From contig NC_088873.1 in NCBI RefSeq assembly GCF_032884065.1, forward strand, positions 5,252,297-5,316,296: a DNA stretch of 64,000 nt. Reading direction: 5' to 3'. A model generated the notes under the pieces. That model had not been told where the DNA came from. It worked only from the letters and a program-made list of their open reading frames with translations, and made no database searches. This stretch comes from Artemia franciscana (Eukaryota; Arthropoda; Branchiopoda; Anostraca; Artemiidae). Positions 34,499-45,587 of this stretch are shown here, piece after piece; position 1 is the stretch's first letter; each line of letters opens with the position of its first letter. Position numbers and translations under genes: made by a program.

Positions 34499-34959
34499 AA
34501 AGACGATAGTGCCATCCAAAAGGACAAGGTAATCATTTTTTGGTGTTAGTCTAAAGTGGAGCGTCAGATATTTCGATAGTCTTGTAGACTCAAAGGACTG
34601 CAGGTACATACAAAGGCTCTTGATTTGTTTTTAGGGGGGGGGGTGATTAACTTAAAAAGGAACAGTGAAAATTTGTAGTATTAGTCTATGGCCTCTTAAA
34701 AGAAAAATTACTGGTACTTATGTATTAGACGAAGCACACTCAAGAAGTTTAGTTAGGTTAATCATAATGGAATAAACCAAAACATGATGAAAATATAATA
34801 CTTTAGTTTATACAATAATATAATTTGGACTATATATTTGCAAATTAGGGGCTGGGAATATAACTAAAAAATGGGTTAAAAACCTAACCTTACCCCCACC
34901 CTGATGTGTAAATATTTGGCCAAAATCATACAAGTCCAATGCATTCTCTCCCCCGTCAT
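34499..34959. other. Spacer with a block shared with 52740-52930
   Basis: TATATATTTGCAAATTAGGG followed by GCTGG, and CCTGATGTGTAAATATTTGGCC, resemble blocks at about 52771 and 52910. A minor interspersed repeat is likely. No gene seen. Confidence 0.4.
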
Positions 34960-35620
34960 TTGTCCTTGAGGCTATGAAACTGGCTTGCTCAGAGGGGTGG
35001 AGGGACGGTTAATTCGCAAAAATTGAGGTATTTTTAACTTACGAACGGGTGATTGGATCTTAATGAAATTTGGTATTTAGAAGGACTTGGAGGGGGAAAC
35101 CGGAAATCTTGGAAAGTGCTTAAGAGTGGAGAGACCGGAATGAAACTTTGTGGGAAGAATAAGAACAAGTCCTAAATACGTGATTAACACAACCGGACCG
35201 GATCCACTGTCTTTGGGGGAATTGGGGGGGATTTCCAGTGTTTTGCCGAATTCGATGCTTCTGGACATGCTAGTATGATGAAAATTGGTAGGCTTGTCAG
35301 GGAACTGCACAAATTGACTTGATAACAGTCGTTTCCCAAATTTGACCATCTGGGGGGGGGGTCGGAGAGAGAGGAAATCGTAAAAATTGAGGGATACGAA
35401 TTGGTGATCGGATTTTAATGAAACTTAATATATAGAAATATATTATGTCTCAGATACTCTATTTTCAATTCGGATTGAACTTGAGGACAAAGGGGGTGAA
35501 GGGGGAAACGGAAATCTTGGAGATTCGAAATCTTGAAAAAGGCTTAGAGTCGATGGATCGGGATGAAACCTGATGGGAAGCATAAGCACAAGTTCTAGAT
35601 GCGTGGTAGGTATGCGTTTA
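34960..35620 (-). repeat. Family B element, left portion (inverted)
   Basis: Two diverged ~290-bp units in inverse orientation to the array at 45.6-48 kb (ATTGGATCTTAATGAAATTT, GGACCGGATCC, AAATTTGACCATCTGGGGG). The minus-strand LINE interrupts the array here, and the element resumes at 42111. Confidence 0.75.
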
Positions 35621-35740
35621 TTTCATCAAATAAAAATTACTAAAATTGCACTTTCAATCAATAATATGCTGCTCAATTTAGGGACCTAAAATGTCCCTCT
35701 TCAGCAGCAAAACTACAACAAATAAATGATAACTATTCAT

Positions 35741-35741
35741 C

Positions 35742-35783
<42 letters not shown>

Positions 35784-35792
35784 AAAAAAAAA
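35741..35792. repeat. Long poly-A run within the LINE 3' region
   Basis: About 50 bp, almost pure A on the + strand (T on the LINE sense strand), just upstream of the 3' hairpin. It may be secondary expansion of a T-rich UTR. Confidence 0.85.
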
Positions 35793-35880
35793 ACAGACGA
35801 AACACTCTACAATCTCTAAACAGCCATCTCTCATCGTAAAAAAAAAGAAAAAAAAAGGATAAAAATTTAACCAATATAAT

Positions 35881-37656
35881 TTATAATTTATTTAAAAAAT
35901 AATTTTTTATTCTTACTTTAAATAACATAAGGTTTTCAGAACACCTAACACTCTCTGGAATTGAGTTCCAAATAACAACACCTACATGTTTAATCATAAA
36001 CCCAGATCGCGTTGTATGCCTGATTTCACTAGTCAGCTGATCAGAGCTCCTAGTTGAATAATCGTGATAATTTGAATTATATCGATAAAAACTTCTAAAA
36101 TATTGAGGAGACAATCCATTTAAAACTTTTTATACAAAAATTAAAATCTGTTGAGATTTAATAAAATCAATATTCAAAATATCTAAATCTCTAAAACAAT
36201 CTCTAGTACTACCACACGCAAGATACTCACCCAAACTTCTAATTGCCTTATTCTGCATAATCTGGACCCTTTTTACATGACTAGAAAAATTGCTTGCATA
36301 CAATGAACAACCATACACTAAATAAGGATGGACAATTGAATAATAAATTTCTTTCAGGACATGTAGAGGAAAAAAATTATGAAATCTTCTTAAAATACCG
36401 ACTCCGCGAACCAATTTTGAAGATAAAACTTTGCAATGATGAATCCAACTAAAATTTACATCAAAATAAAATCCTAGATATCTACATTGAAAAACCTGAT
36501 TAATGGAAACACCTTGTAAAAGAATATTATGACAATTATTTACAACTTTACCAATACGACTAAATATCATATAATTAGTCTTCTCAGTATTCACTGCAAG
36601 AAAACTATGCTTTGTGAACTGAGATAAATTCTCCAAAGCTACATTAGTTATCTCTATAAGATCTTCGACAGATTCCCCAATCACTGTAAGCGCTGTGTCA
36701 TCTGCGAATGATGTAACTACGGCACCAGGAATGTAGAAACGCAATGTATCCATGTATATAAGAAACAGTAAAGGTCCTAATACCGAACCTTGGGGCACTC
36801 CACAATTCACATTGAAGGGTTTCCCTACCACATCATCTATCATAACTTTGACGGACCTACCATGCAATTAAGACCTAAACCAATCCAAACACTTCTCACG
36901 GACTCCCAAACAAACTAGCCTACTTAATAAAAGATTAAAATCAACGGTATCAAATGCTTTTTTAAAATCTATGAACACATTAAGAGGGATAAGATTCCTT
37001 TCTAGGGCAATATTAACGCACTCCATTAGATGGTATGCCGCATGAACAGTTGAATGTTTAGTTCTGAAACCGAACTGTGACTCACTTAATATTCCGAGCT
37101 TGTCTAAATATTCATACAGCTGTCGATGTACTATTTTCTCGTATATCTTTGAGAATAGTGGTAACAAGCTTATAGGTCGATAGTTCGTCATATCTTGCTT
37201 ATTGCCTGATTTGAACAGTGGTAGGACCTTTGCTTGCTTAAGCGCTTCAGGGAATTGGCCGACTTCAAGTGACAGGTTAACGAGGTAGAGAAGACATGGT
37301 AGTAGATACACTGAAACTAGTTTGAATGCTTTCAGATTCAAACCGTCAATACCAGCAGCATTTGACTTTAAATTCTTCACAATTTTTGTTAATTGTTCAA
37401 TTGACGCTTTTTCAAATTGAAATTTATGATGTTCACCTCGATTATCTTCAAAGAGCATGTCACTTTTCGCTGGGTCTCCGTGAGAAGTGTCTTCCCTGAT
37501 TCTACTTCCAATACCAGAGAAGAATTTACCAAACTCGTCAGCAATCTGCTGCTTATCAGTGACTGTAACACCCTCGACAGTGATAGCATTTATGAGGCCA
37601 CAATGTTTACCTGTGCCTTTAATCACGCCGTTAATGGTCTGCCAAGTGCCCCGCAT
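35881..37656 (-). pseudogene. LINE reverse transcriptase and C-terminal region, one nonsense codon in the palm
   Basis: Sense order: GTWQTINGVIKGTGK, NLKSNAAGIDGLNLKAFKL, NYRPISLLPLFSKIYEKI, QFGFRTKHSTVHAAYHLMEC, VFIDFKKAFDTVDFNLLLSR with the first catalytic Asp, CGVPQGSVLGPLLFLIYMD, VTSFADDTALTVIG with the ADD box, and HVKRVQIMQNKAIRSLGEY. A TAA at 36868-36870 replaces the usual Tyr of WFRSY, and the frame simply continues beyond it. The C-terminal tail (35881-36114, FMIKHVGVVIWNSIPESVR) is in another frame. Confidence 0.92.
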
Positions 37657-37672
37657 ATCACCTTTTTGTTCA

Positions 37673-37963
37673 TTAAATTTTTCGATGTAATATTTTTTTT
37701 TTTGAACGTCTTAACTTATTCACTAAATTTCGTTGACGAATATATTCATTTTTACTTTCTTCAGATGAGTCATTTAAACTTTTAAAGAAGCAAGCGTTAC
37801 GTGCATTTATAGCTTCAACAACTTCATCATCAATCCAGGGTTTTCGGGGGATATCTCGTTCCTTTTTCCTAGCAAGTTTCAAGGGACAAGCAGACTCAAA
37901 TATCGGAGTAATTATCCCAAGAAAGTTGTCGAGGGCACGCGAGGGATCCGGTTCTTCATACAC
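37673..37963 (-). pseudogene. LINE ORF2 linker between endonuclease and RT
   Basis: Contains RDIPRKPWIDDEVVEAINAR and ESKNEYIRQRNLVNKLRRSK, the conserved PW and basic stretch found before the RT in CR1/Jockey proteins. It is out of frame with the RT because of length variation in an 11-base A-run (T-run on +) at about 37690. The ~270 bp to the endonuclease end (37964-38233) is poorly conserved. Confidence 0.85.
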
Positions 37964-38233
37964 TTTCTCCCACGATATTACACTTATTTATTCACGGAAC
38001 TCAGGTAAATTGGCCGGCCGAAGATCTCTTATAAGTTTACGACTCTAGTTTGGCATTTGTGAAGGGACACACATGCACGGAAAGGTGTAGCATAAATGGC
38101 AGACAGTAACAACGGCAATCAAAGGGATAAAATTAACCCTTGACTGGGCTGCCCACTTAATTCAACAATCTGTCTTGGCTTTTTTCTACAATTGGCCATA
38201 TCTTCCACTTTTCCCACAACTATTCCCTCTTTT

Positions 38234-38671
38234 TTAAATTCGTTGCTTTATCGTACATGAAACAGGAAGATGACCAGATCCCGGATGGATCATGATATCA
38301 CAATAAGAATCAGGAACTAAATTTGAAGGGAGAAACATATCAATAAGAGTAGCAGAATGTTCAGTTATTCTAGAAGGAAGGCGATTCATTGGAAAATAAC
38401 CATGCGATAACATCAAGTTAAAAAACTCAAAATTATAGCTATTCAAACATAACAAATCAAAGTTAAAATCACCAATGATTATGAATTCATTTTTTACAGA
38501 CAGAAGTTTACATAAATAATCATCAAATAAATCAAGGAACTCAACCGAGGGAGTGCTAGGTGGCTTATAAACCAAAAAAAATTACTATCTTTTCATTATC
38601 AACAAATGCAATTTCCACAGAAAAAATTTCCACTTTCCCTTCAATCCAAAGGCATAAATCATCCCTTTCTT
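38234..38671 (-). pseudogene. LINE endonuclease, C-terminal half
   Basis: YKPPSTPSVEFLDLFDDYLC, FIIIGDFNFDLL (catalytic GDFN) and GSGHLPVSCTI, where relatives have SDHLPV, so the His remains but the preceding Asp is changed to Gly. A further piece, LCLWIEGKVEIFSVEIAFVD, lies in another frame up to the family A junction. Belongs with 40425-40821. Confidence 0.88.
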
Positions 38672-40424
38672 TAAATTAAATAAAAAAAAACTAATTTTTT
38701 TAGCTGAAAGTAAGGAGCGACATTAAAACTTAAAATGAACAGAAATTACTCCGTATATGAAATGGGTTGTCCCCTCCACAATCCCTCGCTCTTTACGCTA
38801 AAGCTTTTAATTGTTTTAAAAAGTAGAATTGTGGCAAAAAGTCAAACTTTAGCGTAAAGAGCAAGGGATTGTGGAGAGGGCAACCCATTTCATATACGGA
38901 GTAATTTCTGTTCGTTTTAAGTTTTAATGTCGCTCCTTACTTTCAGTTAAAAAAATTAGTTTTTTTTTTATTTAATTTCTGAACGTTTTTGAATTAATGC
39001 ATGTTTGGTTTTGGCTCTCCCCACATAAATTATTAAAATGAAATTGTATATTAATTCTTTTTTTGGCTAAATGGCTTTCTCTTAGTTTTGATCAGACGAT
39101 TTGAGAAATAAGGGGTGGAGAAGGAGGCCTAGTTGCCCTCCAATTTTTCGGTTACTTAAAAAGGCAACTAGAACTTTTAATTTTTAACGAACGTTTTTAT
39201 TAGTAAAAAATATACGTAACTTAAGAATTAACTTACGTAACAAACTTTCATAACCTTGTATTTTTATTATGTATACGAGGGGGTTTGTACCCTCGTTAAT
39301 ACCTCGCTCTTTACACCAAATCGTAAGTTTTGTCCCAATTCTTTAAGAATGACCCCTGAATCAGAAAGGCCGTAGAATAAATAGTTGAAATTTGCAAAAA
39401 TACTTTAGCATAAAGAGCAAGGTATTTATCTCCTCGTAAATACCTCGCTCTTTATTCTAAAGTATTTTTAGAACCCCTCATATGCGTAATAATCTCTGTT
39501 CGTTTTAAGTTTCAATGCTACTTCTTCCTTTCATTTGAAAAAACGTTTTCATGTTTATTTTTCATTGTTTTCTTATAGTAATGCTAGAGAATCCTGCGCC
39601 CTTTTCATTGAATTTTTCTTCCCCCATGACAGATTCCTCCAAGGAAAGATCCTCCAACATAGCCCCCTCTCCTCAGCCCCACCCCCAAACAAAATAAAAT
39701 CCCCCTGAAAACGTCTGTACACTTCCCAATAACCATTAGTATATGTAAACACTGGTCAAAGTTTGTAACTTGCAGCCCCTCCCCTAGGGATTGTGGGGGA
39801 GTAAGTCATCCCCAAAGACATAGTTATTATGGTTTTTGACTATGTTGAACAAAATGGCTATCTCAAAATTTTGATCCGTTGACTTTGGGAAAAAAATGAG
39901 CGTGGGAGGGGGCCTAGATGCCCTCCAATTTTTTTGGTCACTTAAAAAGGGCACTAGAACTTTTCATTTCCGTTAGAATGAGCCCTGTTACGACATTCTA
40001 GGACCACTTGGTCGATACGATGACCCCTGGGAAAAAAAAACAACAAAAAAACAAACAAATAAACACGCACCCGTGATTTGTCTTCTGGTAAAAAATACAA
40101 AATTCCACATTTTTGTAGATAGGAGCTTGAAACTTCTACAATTGGGTTCTCTGATACGCAGAATCTGATGGTGTCGTTTTCGTTAAGATCCTACGAGTTT
40201 TAGGGGGTGTTTTCCCCTATTTTCTAAAATAAGGCAAATTTTGTCAGGCTCGTAACTTTTGATGGGTAAAACTAAACTTGATGAAACTTATATATTTAAA
40301 ATCAGCATTAAAATGCGATTCTTTTGATGTAGCTATTGATATCAAAATTCAATTTTTTAGAGTTTTGGTTACTATTGAGCCGGGTCGCTCCTTACTACAG
40401 TTCGTTACCACGAACTGTTTGATT
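38672..40424 (-). repeat. Family A copy 6, full-length, inside the LINE endonuclease
   Basis: Left end at an A-run/CTAA/T-run, distal hairpin 38690-38960, module-2 hairpin about 39395-39470, terminal hairpin CAGTTCGTTACCACGAACTG at 40399-40418 ending TTTGA. Both sides are codons of the same endonuclease, which fixes the element limits to within a few bases. No obvious target duplication. Confidence 0.9.
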
Positions 40425-40821
40425 TTATTCCATTTTTCAACAAAAAAGACAAACCTCCTTGTCTCATCCGATTTCTTACCTTCGAAATCATTTGGTATCT
40501 TCGAAAAATGTAAGACGAGATACAGCTGTCTATAGATAAAGACGTTTCACAAATACCTAATACATCAATACTACTATTCATAGCAGACAAAAAATTTTCA
40601 ATATCCTCAGACGATGATATAACATGGCAATTACATTCAGACACACGAAAACTCTTATTTTCTTTCCGTGTTGGAAATTCAAATGATACATACTGACTTT
40701 TTCTTACTTGCTCAGGGCATTTTACAACACTATCATGAGCAATTTTACACTCTAAAATTTCATTAACATCTAAAGCATTATTTTCTAATTCATCCAATCG
40801 ATCCTTCTGGTGTAACGGCAA
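40425..40821 (-). pseudogene. LINE endonuclease, N-terminal half
   Basis: NSSIDVLGICETSLSIDSCI holds the catalytic Glu of the AP-like nuclease (normally ...ETWL). MRQGGLSFLLKNGIK follows, after which family A begins. The first ~60 residues are unconserved ORF2 leader. Confidence 0.85.
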
Positions 40822-40884
40822 AACTAATTATCAAGAAATAAGAACAATATAAACTGTACTGATTCCTATTGAAAAAAAAAAAAT

Positions 40885-41894
40885 CTAAGCGACATCTTGC
40901 AACGACCATAGGCGACGGGGGAAAGCATCACTCGCAAGACGTATATAAATTCGACCTTGATCAGACCACACTTGTTTATTACCGTATTTTTCACGTGCTA
41001 GGTTCAGAATGTCCCGTCTCTGCTTTGTTAAATTTTCTGATACAAATATACCAGTGCGCACTAGTTTCGACTTAAGCTTGAAAACTTTTTGGGCAATTTC
41101 TTTCGACCTGAATTTGACTAGGACCGGAGTTATGGCATCTTGACGAGTTGTAGCTCTGTTTATTTTAAATCTTCTCACTTCCACAATATCACCATCAGAC
41201 ACTTCAGATATTTCCATTTTATTGCGAATCACACCCCCGATTACAGACTTTAAGTCACTACTTGGAGGCTGTTTGATACCGTTGAAAAGAAGACTATCTA
41301 GCCTTAAGTCCTGATCATACATATCTAATTTCTGCTCTGCATTCTTAACTCTCTCCTCAAGAAATATTATTTGATTTCTTAGAAATTTCAGCTCGTTACT
41401 GAGGGCTAAGAATTTCGGTTCAAACTCAACAATCAAAGCTGAATAAACTTCACTAACGATAGTTGAACTCTGAGCTTTTATGGCATGCAAAGTGTCACTG
41501 GATAGAGACTGCCTACCAGCAGCAGTGGCCACTAGTTTTTCATCCTGCTTCTCGTCTATTTTTTAGCAAGATTTTCCATCACACTTTGGATTTCCTGTTC
41601 TGTCGCGGAAATGCGAGTAATAATAGCCGACGATCCCGCTATAGTTTGTTGCCCAGGAATTGGAATTTGAGTTTTTAGCTTCTCTTTGCAAAGTTCTATA
41701 TAAATGTTCGGTTGATGAATAAAATCATCAAATGCTCCCTTTACACCCTTGCTAGTAGATTTCATAGCTTCAACCTTATTTGCTTCAAACTGCATAAGCT
41801 GTGACTCGAGAACAAACTGGGTGTCACATGACCCGTAGCAAAAAAACAGATACTCAGATACTTTTGACTTTGAGTTCGCAGTCTTTGGATCCAA
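40885..41894 (-). pseudogene. LINE ORF1 protein, one frameshift
   Basis: RNA-binding chaperone of the LINE particle. The upstream piece (41556-41894) ends at MENLAKK and the downstream piece (40885-41532) starts ATAAGRQSL. A one-base change in a run of six A around 41565 accounts for the break. The middle is a coiled coil (LSNELKFLRNQIIFLEERVK). Then comes an RRM-like domain (DSLLFNGIKQPPSSDLKSVI to TPVLVKFRSKEIAQKVF) and a C-terminal domain (GIFVSENLTKQRRDILNLAR). This layout is usual for CR1/Jockey-group ORF1. Confidence 0.85.
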
Positions 41895-42110
41895 AACCTC
41901 AATAATACGAACTGGCCAATCGGGGAAACTTTGCTAGAGCCAAATCATGAATACTAAATTTAGCCATTATCTGTAGCTCAAATTTATCAAAAGTAGTTTA
42001 CAGACCTGCTAATTGATTTCTTCACCGTACTCTTAAAAAATATCCAAATATCCAAGCATCCAAAATACTCGTGCCAAAAATCACACGTCACTAATTATCA
42101 GGGCTAGCGA

Positions 42111-42420
42111 AATGCGACTGCATTGAAGGAATGCTAGATGTACTGTGATGTACATAACCGAACCAGATCCGCTCTCTTTGGGGGAGTTGGGGGGATTTCT
42201 AGTACTTTGGGGAGTTCGAGAATAAACACAAGTTATAGATACATGATTGACATAAGCGGACCGGATCCGATCACTTTGGGGGGTTGGAGGGATTTCTAGT
42301 GCTTTGGCTAGTTCGGTGCTTCTTGACCTGCTAGGACGATGAAATCGATAACTCTAGTACCGAAACTAATTTTAGGTTCCGACCTCGTCACAAGTGCCAT
42401 ATGAGCTCTGGGCTCTTGTT
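42111..42420 (-). repeat. Family B element, right end (inverted)
   Basis: One unit and a half of the ~290-bp repeat (CCGAACCAGATCCG, GGACCGGATCCGATCACTTT), then the terminus CGTCACAAGTGCCATATGAG, which is the inverse of 45601-45625. Together with 34960-35620 it forms one element split by the LINE. Confidence 0.75.
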
Positions 42421-43955
42421 TTATTTAAGTTCTGAACGTTTTTGAATTAATGCAGGTTTTGATTTTGGCTCACCGTACATGAATAATTCAAACGAAACTT
42501 GCATATTAATTTTACATTTTTCGGCTAAATGGCTTTCTCAAAATTTTGATCGGACGATTTTGAGAAAAAAGGGAGGGGGCCTAGTTGTCTTCCAATTTTT
42601 TTGGTAACTTAAAAAGGCTACTATAACTTTAAATTTATTTACGGAAGTTTTTATTAGTAACAAATATACGTAACTTACGAATTAATTTACGTAACGAACT
42701 TCTATATTCGTATATTTGCGTGTACGAGGGGATTCGCCCCTTCTTCGATTCCTCTCTCTTTATGCTAAAGTTCGAATTTTGTTCCAATTCTTTAAGAATG
42801 ACCCCTGAATCACAACGGCCGTTTAATTAGATTAAATAGCTCTTTTGAAACTACTAAAGATACTTTAGCGTAAAGAGTAAGGTATTAAGGAGGGGACGAA
42901 CCCACTCATATACGCAATAATTTCTATTCTTTTTAAGTTTTAATGTTGATCCTTACTTTCAGTCGAAAAACCTGTTTTTTATTTAATTTGGCATTGTTTT
43001 TTTAAATAATGCTGGAAAACCCACGGGAAATTCTCTTCCCCCATGATAAATTCTTCCATGGAAAGATCCTCCCACGTACCACCCACCCCCCGAACCCCCT
43101 ACCAGATTAAACTCCCCCTGAAAATGTCTGTATACTTCCCAATAACCAACACTATATGTAGACAGTGGGCAAAGTTCATAACTTGCAGCCCTTCCCCCGG
43201 TGACTCTGGGAGATTGAGTCCTTAAAGACATAGTTATTAAATTTTTCGATTATGCTGAACGAAATGGATGTCTCAAAATTTTGATCCGGTGACTGGGAAA
43301 AAATGACAGTGGGCGGGGGCCTAGTTGCCCTCCAATTTTTTGGTCACCTAAGAAGGGCACTGGAATTTTAATTTCCGTTTGAATGAGCCCTCTCGCGACA
43401 TTCTAGGACCACTGAGTCAATATTATCACCCCTGGGAAAAAAAACAAATAAACACGCAACTCTGATCTATCTTCTGGCAAAAGATACAAAATTCCACATT
43501 TTTGTAGATAGGAGCTTAAACCCGTCCTGTTGTGGCGCAGTGGGTTTGACCTTAGCTTGGTAATACGGGACCCAGAGATCGAATTATGCTACAGCAATGC
43601 ACTGCAGGGCCGACGCAGGGACCTTAGTAGTCAAGAAGCATCGTTAATCTGATATAATACAGGAGCTTGAGACCTCTACATCAGAGTTCTCTGATACGCT
43701 GAATCTGATGGTGTGATTTTCATTGACTTTTAGGGGTTGCTTCTCCTTTTTTCGAAAATAAGGCACATTTTCTCAGGCTCTTAACTATTGATGGGTGAGA
43801 CTAAACTTGATGAAACTTATATATTTAAAATCAGTATAAAAATTTGAGTCTTTTGATGTATCTATTGGTTTTAAAAATCCGTTTTAAAGAGTTTCGGTTA
43901 CTATTGAGCCGGGTCGCTACTTACTTACAGTTCTTTACTATGAACTGTTAGACAA
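42421..43955 (-). repeat. Family A copy 7, left-truncated, carrying a SINE
   Basis: Lacks the distal hairpin: it begins at TTTAAGTTCTGAACGTTTTT beside family B. Module-2 sequence is at about 42765-42905. The terminal hairpin is diverged (CAGTTCTTTACTATGAACTG). A SINE interrupts it at 43518-43660. Confidence 0.85.
43518..43660 (+). mobile_element. tRNA-derived SINE, ~143 bp
   Basis: Pol III box A TGGCGCAGTGG at 43533-43543 is a perfect consensus. A box B-like AGATCGAATTA follows at 43576-43586. The body ends TTAATCTGATATAATAC. The direct repeat AGGAGCTT at 43510-43517 and 43661-43668 is a target duplication of a family A sequence present once in other copies. Mobilised by a LINE. The partner is unknown. 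Confidence 0.88.
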
Positions 43956-44375
43956 CAAGAAAAATCAGTTGGCTTGAAAAACAAGGAAAGTTGCTTGAAC
44001 TGCGAAATTCTGCATCAAAGGGAACTTTTTTTCCGTTCTTTCTCCTCAGCTAGCAGGGTATTGGAACATCATAGAGAGTTGTTCAATGGCTCATTTGAAA
44101 GGAAATTTCTACATCTAGTGGCTATTGTGTAAAAAAGTTTTTAGAATAGGATCAATTTTTACAAAAAAAAAAGCATTTTGATGCACAAGCTTGAGGTATG
44201 ACGTCCTAATCTGTATATTGAAGAACGAACTTCACGCCATAGTAACTGAAACATATAAATATATCATCATATGTATCATCATGGAATATATTTATCTTTT
44301 GATGGGCTTATATAACACAAGTATATGTTTTAAACCATTCTTATACGAATCATTATATAATGATGTATATATAAT

Positions 44376-44378
<3 letters not shown>
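43956..44378. other. No gene seen
   Basis: Unique-looking AT-rich spacer before a (TA)n tract. Short frames only. Confidence 0.4.

Positions 44379-44457
<79 letters not shown>
44379..44457. repeat. (TA)n microsatellite
   Basis: About 79 bp of pure TA. Confidence 0.97.
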
Positions 44458-44459
<2 letters not shown>

Positions 44460-45292
44460 ATGAATTATAATAATGATGATTGAGTCGTAACAATCCTTGA
44501 GTAATTCCTTTGAAAAAAGGGGTTACTACTTTTCAGTCTAAATATAGAGGAAGATTAAAGCCTTAAAAATGCAAAAGTTACCCTTATAAGAAGAGACCAA
44601 CTGCTCCCTCATCCCCTTTTACAAATTTGACAATTTTACTTGAGGCGCGACTTGTCTCGACGGAGTGAATCAGTCTTCTGCCTCATCTTCTTAAGGTGAG
44701 GTTTTTTTTTACTTATTTATCTGCTGATGAATTTCATGTGGTATATGATCAAAATATTCAGTTTTTTAATTTGTTTCTATTTGATTTATTGAATACCTTG
44801 AGGTACAAGGTACTGACATTCCCCCTTCATGGGAATTTTCAGACTTCATAATTTTTCCTCAAAGAATTCCAGTCCCCTTTATGAATTTAAAAAATATTCA
44901 TTTTGTGAACGTGTCTCTTCTGAATGCCAAATATGTCGGAAAAATTGAGGCCAAACAGTTTAAAAATGCCTTCTTTTCAAGGCTGTATGTAGGGGGGTAT
45001 TGGGTTTGACCCCCCCCACAAAAAAGAAAGGTTTGTCTGACTCGTAAATAGTTACAAAAATGCAATGAACAAATTTTTGATGCGTTTTAAGTTTTTTTGA
45101 TCCATCTTCCCTGCTCTCCCCCCGAAAAAAACCTTCCCTGAACAGAAATCCTGGATTTTTTACTGGCTTGCTTCTTGTATATAGTTGTTTAAATACGTTT
45201 TCCAGTATCTTCCTTAGGTAAATTTCGGGATGTTTTCCTTATTTTGAATGGTTTGTCAAGTTTTATTAACATACTAATTTCTTTTATTCCAG
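44458..45292 (+). other. Sequence upstream of Raf exon 2 (presumed intron 1)
   Basis: No transposon recognised. It ends in CTTTTATTCCAG, a good acceptor. The preceding Raf exon (start codon and poorly conserved N-terminus) could not be found in the window. It may lie outside or be too divergent to see. Confidence 0.5.
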
Positions 45293-45394
45293 TTGAGGAA
45301 TATACAAAGCATGATAAGGTTGACCAAGCAAAATCTTGATGCCCTGAATGAACAGTTTGGAGGATTTCAACATCCACCATCGTTATATCTGACA
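45293..45394 (+). CDS. Raf kinase, BRS-region exon (second coding exon)
   Basis: Encodes 34 residues starting LRNIQSMIRLTKQNLDALNE and ending FGGFQHPPSLYLT. This matches B-Raf's [21 protein letters not shown]...PPSIYLE segment almost position by position. The exon is 102 bp in phase 0, the same length and phase as the human BRAF exon for this segment. It is bounded by TTCCAG and GTAAGA. In the family this N-terminal BRS (B-Raf-specific) region supports dimerisation with KSR on the way to MEK activation. Presence of BRS indicates a B-Raf/Drosophila phl type rather than a vertebrate Raf-1/A-Raf type gene. Confidence 0.92.
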
Positions 45395-45587
45395 GTAAGA
45401 TGTTTGTTTCTCTTTTTCGTCGGCAAAACACTTTTGTTGTGCTATCTATTTTTGTGTTGTCTATTTTGTTGTGTTGTCTGTTTATTATTAGAAGTCTGTT
45501 GGACAACAGGTATAAAAAAGACATTTTGTCCCTTTACCCCAGACAAAAAATTCTAGGTTTTCCCTTTCCCCTTTTCTCTGCCATGAG

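Larger units (their letters stand above)
35620..42110 (-). mobile_element. Two-ORF LINE of the CR1/Jockey group, near full-length, broken
   Basis: Minus-strand order from 42.1 kb down: ORF1 (coiled coil plus RRM-like), endonuclease, linker, RT, C-terminal region, then a 3' UTR with a hairpin at 35668-35708 (GCTGCT, AGGGAC and complements). The 3' end lies near 35610-35620. Family B sequence flanks both ends, and TAGATG occurs at both junctions as a possible target duplication. A family A element (38672-40424) splits the endonuclease. After subtracting it, the LINE is about 4.7 kb. Confidence 0.85.
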
